The notes under the pieces are model-generated. The model searched no databases. It was given only the letters and a program-made list of their open reading frames with translations, and was not told where the DNA came from. DNA of 64,000 nucleotides, taken from NCBI RefSeq assembly GCF_025602895.1, contig NW_026516203.1, positions 930,001-994,000 of the forward strand, read 5' to 3'. Shown here piece by piece: positions 33,463 to 44,700 of the stretch; the first letter of the stretch is position 1, and each line of letters starts with the position of its first letter. Both the position numbers and the translations under genes were made by a program. Origin of the DNA: Polychytrium aggregatum. Its lineage: Eukaryota; Chytridiomycota; Chytridiomycetes; Polychytriales.

Positions 33463-34906
33463 TTAGATTGCCGTGATCTCGGCGGTTCTCTGTGCCTTTG
33501 GCGTGGTCGGGGGCTTGTTGATGTTGGCTGTCTTGGCGGTCACGGATGCCGACATGCTTCTCTGGCTGTCGGTCGTCGAGAACTTGATGTCGCTTGAGAG
33601 CAAGTCATGGATATGAACACCAAAGTCGATAAAGACGTTCAGGCGATATGCGTGCGTGAGGCTGTTGAGATGATCGCTGAAAGTGTATGTGCCTGTAACT
33701 CCGGCGGCGATATTCACGCAGAAGGCGACAATACTGCTGACAAGGCAGAGTATGACCCAAAGAATATGCTCGTAGACGATAAACCTCTCCTTGCCCTTGC
33801 GGATTGATTCGAATCGGATGCGGATGCCCTGGCCAAGCTTCACCAGAAAGTGCAGATCCATGAAGGAGGCAATTGCAATGTATGCGTTGTCTGGGGCAGC
33901 CGGGATCATCAGCACAGATATCTCATATCCAGGCCGGCGAAAGCCCTGCATTTCTTTGTGGTTACCCACACCCCTGCCCGAGGTGCGAATGCCCTCGAGG
34001 CGTGAGCCCAAACCATGAAATTGACGTGGATAGACGCCATCCTTATCCACCCAGATCTCTCCAAGTCACTTACAGTAGAACGAGAGGAAGGGATTGAGGA
34101 TGTTGATATAGTATGGAGTTGAAGAGAAGGCAAAGAAGCTGTGATAGATGCCCCAAATGCCAATAAATTCCGAGAGAAGGTTGAAGGCGCAGCAAAGCCC
34201 AAAAAATGTCCAAGAGGCAGCCTTGATGATCTTGCGTGTTCGCTGGTTTGAGATCAAGGCACAGAATCTGTGGGTGTTGATGGGGCCAAGTATGCATGAG
34301 AATGCATTAGTCTATCTCGCTTGGCAGTGATACAATTGATCATAGTTGAGCAACCGGCACAGTTGGACATGCAGACAAGTGATGGCTTACCGATCCGTAG
34401 ATTCTAGAGCCGATACAGGTGACCGATAATGCCCCGCAGCGTTTGTGCGAGCCGCCCCGCACCAAGAATGCAAAGTGAGTATGTTGTACATCGAGGAGTG
34501 CACAACCACTCCATTTGGCATTCCCATGCCCAGATGAGACCAGGCGCAAGGCGAAACAAGCGACCGTCACTCCTGGTCAGCTCAATTGCATGGCGTGGCG
34601 ACAAGAATACTGCTGCTTACCAATGATTCCCAGGTAGAGGGAGAAACTTTCCATGCTTATATACGCAGCAATGATGTACTCGTACTGCATCACGTCGTTC
34701 TGATTTAGTAACCCTGTTATCGTTATGATAACGAGTATGCTCGACAATATGAGAATGCCGATATCGAGCCACACGATCTTGAAGATGAATTTACGATGGA
34801 GCTGGTGTGCAATCAGCTTGGTAGCCGCACTGATGCACAGGCTCAGGATCATGAAGTTAAGTCCAAGGGAGAGCGACCACTGCGTCTGAGGATTGGGAGG
34901 GCCCAT
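33463..34906 (-). CDS. Seven-helix membrane protein, tandem paralog B, unknown family
   Basis: Three exons: 34617-34906, 34074-34267, 33463-33890; 912 nt, 303 residues. It follows paralog A helix for helix, as in WSLSLGLNFMILSLCISAAT, YEYIIAAYISMESFSLYLG, WTFFGLCCAFNLLSEFIGIW, STPYYINILNPFLSFY, SFMDLHFLVKLGQGI and HAYRLNVFIDFGVHIHDLL. The tail is longer and rich in Lys, Thr and Pro. Exon phases match paralog A exactly only if intron 1 starts GC (GGTAA|GCAGCA) at the site where A has GT. Family and ligand unknown; a sensory or receptor role is conjecture from topology and duplication. Confidence 0.75.
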
Positions 34907-35612
34907 GATGATGGATGGTGATCACAAAAGCGAACCGGCAAAGATAACGGGATGGGATAGGGAGTGGGGTGATAAAGGCGACCAGGTCGTGCTAGATGAA
35001 ATCGGTGGGGTTGCGAAGGCGAGGGCCAAAAATGGCAGCTAAATACCCCTCATAACCAACCACAGGCGTCTCAGTCGCACTGGAGGATCAGACGAGACCA
35101 TATGTGTTGTCTCAAAGGCCCCAGAGTCACCAATTGGATCAGCTGGTGCATTGATGCAGACTTGTGCAATATGTGGACTCCATATGAACTGCAAACCGGA
35201 CATAGTACGAATGACGAATCCTTCGGCGTGGCAACGGCAACTATTGCAACATCGCTCTTTCAGCTGAGACTGAATGAAGGAGCAAGCAGACCTCATTCAC
35301 CAATCAGCATGTCCGCGGTGAGCAGTTGCAGGAGGATGCGACCGCCTGTCCTCCTTCGGACTGATCGATGTCTCCATCAAACAATGGACACGAGGCAGTT
35401 CATTGTTCATGGGTCATATCTCAGGTCCACTTTGCACATTTGACCGCTCAGCAGCACCATATGTTGCTCGATGGCAATGGATGACTTTCGGCGAGATATT
35501 TGATGCCGAGACCCTCGATGACGTCACCCGCTGCAATATGTTCGCCACGCACAATGGCCATACCTTATTCTCCCGAGTTCTCATCGAAACCATGGGATGC
35601 TATGGCTCGGCT
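34907..35612. other. Intergenic region upstream of seven-helix paralog B
   Basis: About 700 bases, including the paralog B promoter. Open frames in both strands show no recognisable protein features. Confidence 0.35.
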
Positions 35613-35953
35613 TGCAGGCGATCCAATAAAAAAACGGGACTCCCTGGTTATTGACCATGCTGGCTTCCAGACAGTAGCTTCTCTCGGCGAGCTGCAGCGT
35701 CTATTACGTATTTTCTGAAGCCGGGACGCAGTCCAATTTCACGCGAATGTGCGTGCAGTAGCAACCCGCGTCCATTTGCAATAAAGCTGATCTCCGAGCA
35801 AGGACCGCGGGTCGCTCTCCGGTCCACAATCGCCCTGCACCCAGTGATTAAGTTGCGCCCGCATGAATGTCATGATACCACGCGTTCATGGCCAGCCCGA
35901 TATTCGGTCGTTTATCACGAACCGGGTGTCCTGGTTTTAACTGCCACGACTGT
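35613..35953. mobile_element. Decayed MITE of the Fanzor transposon family
   Basis: The left end, CAGGCGATCCAATAAAAAAA then CGGGAC, is nearly the reverse complement of the transposase-side terminal repeat at 10408. The right end (ACCGGGTGTCCTGG near 35920) is a degraded version of the same repeat in the opposite sense. In between, GGTCGCTCTCCGG, CCACAATCG, GTTGCGC and CATGGCCAGC blocks occur in the order found in the MITE at 32900. Both flanking TAs are lost or shifted. This looks like an old, rearranged copy with two transposase-side ends. Confidence 0.65.
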
Positions 35954-35997
35954 TAACCCAGCGAGACGCCTTTGATGGAGACAGGATATTCTATTCT

Positions 35998-37736
35998 CTA
36001 AATCCTGAACATGAAGCGAATACACGACCCATCTCTTTGAAGCTCAAGCATCTCGACTCCTGAGTCATTGCACTTGATCGCGCAGCTTATCTCTCGCTTT
36101 GGGTGCGCGACTGCAGACGGCGATCCACTATGAAATTCAGAGTGGAGGTCAGATGAAGTACCGGACACAGTTGACACAATCGACACAAGTGGTACGCACC
36201 GTATTCCGCAAGGCAGTTTGCAATTCCAAAATGCGTCTGTTGGATGCGGTACATGCTGTTTTCGTGGTAGTGAAGCGTCACAATGAACGTGTCGAACCAC
36301 ATCAAACTGCAGCCCAGGTTCTGGACAGCGGCAATATCCTCGTGTCGCAGCGTTCCAACCATTTCCTGCAGAAGTTCCTGGAAGTTGCGATTGCGGCCAC
36401 CTTGCTGGATAGATGTCGTTGTCAATTATCGGCGCATTATGTTTCGGATTGGCGATGCCGTCAAGCGATACATGCACTCATGCATATCCACGCGCGTGCA
36501 GTCGTCTCCTGCAGCAGACTCGGGAGTACCTGGGCAATCAAGTGGCTCATATCCTGTCGCTGCTTCTTGAGAAAGAGGTCACGCTTCATCAGCTTTTTCT
36601 CACGGCGCTTTCTCATCTGGTCCAGCCGGTCGGCTTCGGTAGCGTCGTCGATGTTCTGGTGCCGGCAGATTGAAACAGTCCATCAGCATATGCAGTCGCG
36701 AGTGCCATATCGATTGAGATCCAGGGCCGAGCCAAGGTCCCGGTCTGGCTCGCACAGCCCGAGGACAGCGATCAAACGGAAACGGTGCTTGAACTCACCT
36801 GACACACGACCGCAATGAAGAGGTTCGAAATAATAAAGTTGCCGATGAAGATGAATATGACGGTGAAGGCTTGACTGCCGGTATACCCCGCGCTGCTGAG
36901 GTGCTCCTGATACGGGAGCCATCCATCGGCCTTTGAATTGGGCGAGTGTACAAGGAAAAGTCGATATGAGACGAGCCGAATCAGGGCCGTTGCGTATCTG
37001 ACGCTGGCATGGTACTGGATTCCCAGATCGATAGAGGTTCGTTGGGACGACCGCCGGATTGCTCAGCGCCAAAAGCTCACCACAGACTCCCAACACCTAC
37101 GCAGACATAGATCCAGAGCGTGAGCAGAGAGCTGCCCATGGAGCCCCAGTCGCCGGGCACGCCACTGCTGAAGAGGTAGTGACCCATAACTCCGAATATA
37201 AACATGATCATCAGCATCAACACTATGATGTCTGCAACGTTGTTTCGCAGGGTGTTGACCAGAGCGTCGGAGACAACCTGAAGGCTCTGGATGCGGCCAA
37301 CGATTCGCAGGCCACGAATCGCACGGAGACCTGCCCTTTCGAATGGTTAGTGAGTCGCAGCGTGCCGGTGATCGCAGGGGCGACAAGCAAGAATCAAGTC
37401 ACTTGGATCATTAGATCTCGTACCCTGCACCAACTTGAGCCCTGTCAGCGTGATCGACAGCTGGTCCGTGAAGATTCCGACTATCCACTGAGCCAGAGCC
37501 AGCACCAAGACGAGCACGTCAAACTGGTTGTAGAGGTTGGCCCAGTAGCTCCATGGCTCCGAGTATATCTTCAAGAGAAACTCGGCCAGATAAATGCCGA
37601 TAAAGACCAGATTGGCACAAGCCGATGCCCGCTGGATGGCGAGGCTGTTGTCGACGTTGATGAACTCTGCCTCGATCGCGATGAAGAGCATGTTCAGGAT
37701 AATGACGCCCAAGCTGAACCCTTGCGAAAATGGGGA
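35998..37736 (-). CDS. CatSper-like one-domain voltage-gated Ca2+ channel subunit (5' end unresolved)
   Basis: Exons 37424-37736, 37101-37330, 36799-36930, 36530-36655, 36200-36377 and 35998-36110 join in phase to 363 residues. One six-helix channel unit is complete. S1 is GVIILNMLFIAIEAE, S2 LVFIGIYLAEFLLKIY and S3 QFDVLVLVLALAQWIV. The S4 segment has spaced Arg (LRAIRGLRIVGRIQ). The pore helix LLTLWIYVCADGW has the [TS/CA]xDxW-type filter with an acidic residue, and S6 is AFTVIFIFIGNFIISNLF. A charged cytoplasmic helix follows (NIDDATEADRLDQMRKRREK). CatSper channels conduct Ca2+ in flagella, and homologues are known from flagellated fungi. The first exon with the start codon lies above 37736; a Met near 37857 is possible. 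A single-domain TPC or Nav-like relative is the main alternative. Confidence 0.72.
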
Positions 37737-38793
37737 CTGCAAGCCGGCAGAACAGAGACCGGAAGGGTGAGTGGTGTCGGTGCTGTTGCTCGGCCGATAT
37801 GGCGTCCTCTATCTCCAGCGGGTTGCCACGAGGAATGGCTGAGTGAACGACATTCATACATGGACAACATTCCGCACAAAGTCGACTGCCGAGCGGCCTT
37901 GTTTCCGTTTTCTTTTTCGGCCTGTTCTGGTCGGTCGGCTATGCCATCCAGCCATCCGGCCATCCAGCACATCGATGAGATGTCAGTCGGTTGGCGCAAA
38001 ACAATAGAGCCAGCGAGAATGAGGATCGGCAGAGCATCCTGATGTCAACTACGACGGCGTTGCCCAGCCGCCCCATCCGCTTCGCCCTGTTTTCGTCGCT
38101 CGTGCTGACCGGTTCACGAGCGGGCTCTTGTCAACTTCGGAATACAGCTCGCTTGCCTTGGCGGCAGCCTTTTTGTCTGTCCAGAGGGAAACTGGGGACA
38201 GAAGCAGCCGGGCCAAGGGTCAGAAAATCGGTGTTCGAAGCGCAGACGCCAGCAGGCATGGTCGACGAGGCAATACCCGATCGGATGCTCATTGCAACGG
38301 GATCGCGTTTGATGTCGACGACGCCGCGGTCGTGAGAATCGCTCGGCGGCCGTGCGAATCATTTGGCATCCCGAGAGCGGGCATGGAACCGGTCATGGCG
38401 CCAAATGCCTCGGATTCCAGTGTGGGTGCCATCCCAGTCGATGGCGGTGCGATCGTGGCAGTGACCAGAGGCATTCGCCGGCCAGTTCCCAGAGCGATCC
38501 TTTATTGCAATTATTCTGTCAGGCAAGGCCGTTCAAGGCCTATGCATTCGATTGTGAGCGGGACTGACCCGTTTCGCGACTGGGAGGGTGAATGCAAGAG
38601 TGAACGTATGTATATTTGAAAAAAAAAGAACGACCAGTGCCTTCGAAAACAGGGTGTCCCGTTTGTATCATCGAGTCATCCAATCTCATTCATGGAGCGG
38701 GGCCTCGCAGTTCCCCTCTCTCCGGGGCGGATCGCTTCAGATCGCTGGCCGCCGGGCGGGGCAGGTCCCGGCGTGGTCGAGGAACGAGCACGT
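37737..38793. other. Spacer between the CatSper-like gene and the NOT1 3' end
   Basis: About 1 kb. It should contain the first exon(s) and promoter of the channel and the NOT1 3' UTR. A lone fragment GGGTGTCCCGTTTGTATC (about 38652-38669) resembles a transposon terminal repeat but has no partner nearby. Confidence 0.35.
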
Positions 38794-41700
38794 CTACTGC
38801 TGCTGCTGCTGGTAGTTCGAGGCACTAAAGACCGACTTGCCAACCGTCTGGAAGAGCCGCTCAATCTCCGGAGCACACCGGATGAAGCCAGAGTGTGTCC
38901 AGAAACTGTAGCGCGGATTGCGGAGCAGCTCGATGAAGGTCACCAGGATGCCGTAGGGGTGGGGGCGGTTGGCGATGAGACGCTCCAGGAGGACGCTATC
39001 GGAAGAATCAGAGGGCCAGCGGGATCAGTACGGCAGATGAGTTTCCAGCCCGTCGATCCGAGCGCCAACTCAATCAGGGGAGGGCTCGTCGGCGCACTTG
39101 TGCTGCTTACCGAGTGATTTGCTCCTGGATAATCTCCTCCGAGGCCTCGGCAAACAGGAACAGCATCACACAGCTAAAATAGTGGGTATGGCTGTTGGGG
39201 TACCGCAGCTGGTTGGCAATGGCGCTGAAGAGAAGATATCGGCCTGGAGAGAGCGCCCGTGTTAGAGTGCGTCAAAGAGCATATTTTCAGCAGCATGCTG
39301 TGGGGGCGGGGATTGGTAGTACATGGGTGGCAGAGTGGTGGATACATGGAGGAGGTACATGGGAGGTAGATGGAGGCAGATGGAGGTAGATGGAGGTAGA
39401 TGGGGGTGGATGGATGCATCTACATGCTTTGCATGGCAGGCAGTGCTGCGACACCATACCTTCGGTATCCAGATCTGCAGCCAGATGCTGGAAAATGTCC
39501 AGGGGCGCACCGGCGGTGAATTGCTGGCTGACAATAACGGACTGCTTGCCGGCCAGAGAAGCGATGGCGTGGGTGCCCACCAGGAGGACGAGAGCATTGA
39601 TCACCGGGATGTTGTATCGGCTGCTGTCCAGATCCGAGGCGCTGGGCGGGGTCGTCCGCAGCAGCTTGCTCTGCAGGTCAATCAAGAACGACGTAGGGGA
39701 GCGGTTCTTGAGATAGGTCTCAATCTCCTGCTTGAAGTTGTTGGGGAGCAGGTTTGCAGTGAAGTCGGACATGATGTGAGGGTGCTGGTGAACCTCGGGC
39801 AGCTGATCGACCTTGAGATTCGGCGTGAAGGGGTCCGGCAGACGCATGTTCCGCGGGAAGGCACTGAGGATCAGGTTTCGCAGCTGGATGCAAGAGTGAG
39901 GGATCACATCGACAAAGCTGAAGTGATAGCCGCAGAGGAACTCGGGAAAGTCATGCAGTAGAACCAACAGCACTCGCAGCGTGCCCTTGTACAGCAGCCG
40001 GATGGTCTCGGTCAGCTCGTTCTGCTTGAGGAAAGGGCCGATGAACATGAACAAGTCCACCAGCAGCTTCTGGACCAACGGCCAGCCCTGAGACAAGACA
40101 AACGTGGCGTCAGTTGCGGCCCGATGATCGCCGAGAACAAGTGGTCTGTGCAAGCGGAGGAGCAACAGTCTCGCGAGATACGAGTGCACGAGGGCCGTCA
40201 GCACACACCTTTTGATTCTCCGCCAGAAGCAGTCTGGACATGAAGAAGCGGTGCGAGATCAGTTGCAGCCAGGAGAAGGCGAAGCCTGGGAGGAACTGTG
40301 GCCTCAGGGTATGGAACGTATTACTGGATGGGACAGAGAGGCAATGTGAGCGGGCAAAATCAGTCAAGCGGACACACACGAGGGATGTGATCCACATATC
40401 GCCGCCCGACAGACGAAGGCCCACCATCCTGCGCTTCGACACATGGCCCACACGCATGATGAGTGATGGGAGGGGGGCATTTGACGCAGCTCCATTAGCA
40501 CGGCCGCTGATGCGAGGATGCAACCACATACCTCATAGCAGACAGGATCTGGAACGAAATGACTTGGAACTGCGACTCAAACACATTGATGTCGTTCAAC
40601 AACATCGAAAATAGTCTGAAGAAAGGTCGCTGGTTGAAGTGGTTTCTTCTTTGCTCGTGGCTGTGGACGAGGACAAGGACGATGATCGAGAGGATCTTGG
40701 TCATCAGCGCCAGGCGGCCGGTGTTGACGCTGCCGGCACCAGACGCGGGCACTTCCTGATCGCGGATAAGTAGCACGATCATGCGAGCGAGAGCGTCGAC
40801 ACCCTGGTATGCCAAGTGGTGCGAGCCGTTGGTCGAGCGGTTCTTGATGTAGCTCTCGACGCTGACTTCGGTGCAGACACGGAAGAACAGGTAGAACAGG
40901 TCGTCGTTCTTGAGGATGCCCTGCTGCTGCAGCTGCGTAATGAAGGCGGCGGAAGCCTTGTCGTTGGAGCCAGGGAAGTGATACAGGCGCACCCACTCGG
41001 TGAACAGCATTGTGAACTGCTCACGCAGCCGGAGGGTCTCGCTGTCCTCTGGCGCGAACTCCTTCGAGATGGCGCCTCGCTTCTGCAGTTCCGCCATGAG
41101 CCGCGACACGCTTTTGCGGCGATTTCAGCGATGGAGTCCAGAAACACGGGAGAGCAAGGCCAGATACGGGGGGGCAATACACAAGTACGGGTGGCAAGAG
41201 GCAAGCGGTTAGAAGGCAAGCAAGGAGCACATACTGCCCGGACACGATCGCCCCCGCATCAGCAGTATATCGCTCGGGCATCGCAAACGCGGGCAGATAC
41301 CTTTCGGACGATTTGCTGCGCTGGCTTTTGTAGAGGGCATCGATGGACGAGAAAAAGTCGTGGTAGGTTGCAACAGGGGCAGAGTCGTCGGCGATACAAA
41401 CGCGGATGAGTTCGGCAGTGAAATCGATGGCGGTGGCGCGGCCGGACTCGATGAATCGCGACAGCTGCACGTCGAGCTCGCCCGTGTTGAGCATGCGCTG
41501 CTGGATCAGCGCCACGGTAACAGGTACATTGAACTTTCGCTGAGCGGCGAGGCGGGGAGAGAGCGGGTGTCAGTATCCAATTCGACCATGTAACACTGCA
41601 GCCGAAACATAGGCTCGGGTGCCTTGAGGATATCGGGCCCCACCTCGTCGTCTGCGTAGAGCAGCCAGGCGCTGACTTCCTTTGCGACTCGCTTCGATAG

Positions 41701-44700
41701 CTCGCACAGCCTCTCCAGCAGATAGATGTTGACCTCGCGCGAAAGGCTCGAGTCGCTCTTGTAGAGAAGCTGGACCACCTTCTGGGAGAAGACCAGGGCG
41801 ATTTGATCGCGTTCGTATGACTGAACGACGATGTGCGGGATCTGTCGCAAGAGCAGGCGAATATCATGATGTGCGGGGAACGACCCCAGAGAGGCTGATG
41901 GCGTTTGCATGATGATTTTGCTGAGCTCGGCAATCATGGTCTGCGTATGCGGGGTGCAGCAGAGTGCGAGCGCCGAAGACAACAGGTGTTAGCAGATAGA
42001 AGATGGTGACTGCGAATCAAGCCTCACTCGTCGATTGGAGAGCGGGGGGTGCTCGGAGCGACCAGGATATGACATACCGAGAATCTCTCCTGGGCTTGCT
42101 GGGCATTGAGCGGGGCCACATCATCGTAAGGAGCGCTGGCCGTGTACGTATCCACGACAGGCACAGCACTGACGTGCTGCTGGGGACGCATGCTCGCCGG
42201 GCTCATGCCTTTGCCGGTGGCGGGGGGGATTGCGGCCGATCGAGCACAGCGGAAATAGTGGCGGAAGCAGAGACGCGCAGAGTGGATTAGAACGGGGTCA
42301 AAGTGGAGGGCAGGCTGACATATGTTCCACGCGACCAAGCGGCGTTCTAACATCGGTGTACGCCGGATGAGAGCGCCGACAGCTCATCCAAACACCTCCA
42401 AAATGGACATACCCTGAGCAGGCGCAAACGCGCGAGGAAGGGGCCGAGCGAACTCTTCGTACACGCGCATTTGCTGAGGGGTGAGACCGCCGAGCTTTGG
42501 TCGAAGCATGTCGGGCAGCGAGGCCAAGTATCGAGACGACGTATACACAGCCACATCATAGTAGGGCTGCGTCGAGCGCTGTGATACGGACAGGTCGAAA
42601 GTTGCAGCGGCATCAGCAAGATTGGGCCGTGATGCATCAGCACTGCTTCGGGCGGCGGGGGGGGGCGGCCTATGGTCGCAATAGGCTGGCCGAATCAAAG
42701 TCCACACATACCTCACGATGCTTCCGGCGGTTATGATACGCGGCGCTGAGCCCATCGTCGATGTCCGGGATGGCCTTCTCGGCTGCCGTTTTTTCAATGA
42801 CGGAGCATGCCAGATCCAAGTTGTCCGCGACCGTGACATAGATGGCCTGGTCGGGGACGCTTTGCTGTCGCCGCCAAGAGGATCGGTCGTGCGGCGATTA
42901 GCGGCGACCACGTGTGCTTTGCAACGCAGCCATCGGCAGCCACAGTGCAAGCGAATGATATGCACCATACCTCGGCAAAGCCAGCCTGGGCGAGAAGGAG
43001 ACGCATGTTCTGCATCATGCTCATTTTCAGCGGCTCGCGGCAGGTGACAGACGCAAGGCTCCCTGTGTGCCAAAAGGTTGAACCAACGCGCATTTAGCAG
43101 CCCGCTCGAGGTGCGAAGCTTATGCCAGCCCACTGACAAGGCGCAATATGCGGGCGCCGTGATACTGACCAGCAAGGTTCTGAACAATCATGTGACCGGC
43201 TTTGCGCATCTTATCCTCGTTCGGCTCAAAGGCAAAGTCCTTGACGACCAACTCGCGCGTCGCAATGCTTGCGATCGTGACGCTGCGCTCCACAACCGGC
43301 AGGATGATCTAGGATGCATACACAAATGATAGTCAGCCCCATGTAAAGCGACAATGCCAGTAGACAGGGGATGCGGCGGACTTGTGCGTGCGATCAAGAA
43401 GAGTAGTTACCTCGCGGATGGCCCGATCCATCGCAATATAAACGATGCGCTTGAGCGTCGCCTCGGGCAGGTTGAAGAAGCCGGCGCCATGATTGAGAGT
43501 AATGTAGGCAGCCAGATGTGGGAATCCACCCGCGCTCTCCTCCTCTTGAGAAACGTAAGCGAGAAGGCGTAATGAGACAATGTGCAGAGGGCGAGACAAC
43601 GATCAGGGGGGAGACGAGCCGACGACCGGCGGCAGAGTCCACCATCGAACACACTGCCGAAACAACAGCCGACAGGGCGTTGTAGGATGCTTGCACTCGT
43701 GTCCGTACCCGCGTTGCTCATCTGGGGTGCATCGGGGATGGCTGAGCCAGTGCTGGTGGGCGCCCGAGGGACGGCAGAATCGAGTGGAGCAGCACTTGCA
43801 CCGTTGGGCCGAGGCGCAGTGTATGGCATAGCCGCCTGGCCCGAGCGGATCGGGCGGCCCTCGAGAAGCGACGTGGGTGTGATTTCTGCACGAATGAAGC
43901 GGGGGGGGGCATTAGATACAACGATGGCGCTCTGTGCATGCACATCCATGGTGCACGAGGCGATACACAATGCCGGGACTGACCTTTGATATCCAACTTG
44001 ATGCCGAGCTTGTTGCACAGCACCTCGATCTCGAATTTGAGATTGAGTTTCAGGTCAGCAAAGTAATAAAGCTCCGAAAGAAGCTTCATGATCGCCATGA
44101 ACCACGGATTGGGCGGTCGGAAGACGGTGCTGTACATGACTTGCTCCAGAACTTTGCAGACAAACGGAATGACGACAATCAGGCGGTTGTGGTCGTATCC
44201 CTCGAGCAGAAGATCCTGTGAGCCGCCAAGGAATCGAAAAGGGAAGATAATTTGTCAGCGAGAAGCCAGAACTCGACAGGGCGCTGTGGGCTGATACCCC
44301 GACCCCAGCGCCGAGTGAGAAAGATGCTTATGAACATTGCCGGCCGTCTGAGACAGCCAGGGTCCACTAAAACGCAAAGCAGATAGGCACGATGCGACAG
44401 ACCTTGAAGGCAAGATGCTTGTGCTTGATGGGAATGTTCTTGGCCAGCGTGACGCCGCCGAGCCAGAATCCCAGGTTCTTGAGCAGGGTTCGCTCGGAGG
44501 AGGATGTGACGGTCTTCTCCGAGTTCAACAAGACACGGATGTTTGAATAGGTCTCCAGCAGAATGTGGCGGTCAAGTAGAGGACAGGCCAGATAGTCCAG
44601 GAAGCGGATGTAGAGCTTGTGGTTGTTGGGCTCAATCGAGGCGCGCTTCACAACGAGATAGTGGCTGAACCACCGAAAGTACCGCTCATGCAAATATTCA

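Noticed and set aside
37059-38042. 327-codon plus-strand frame over the channel gene
   Set aside because: Antisense of the S1-S5 exons and promoter region. The charged composition is explained by hydrophobic codons on the other strand.
38652-38669. Solo GGGTGTCCCGTTTGTATC resembling a transposon end
   Set aside because: Only about 15 matching bases, no second end, no TA flank and no internal homology. Too short to call an element.
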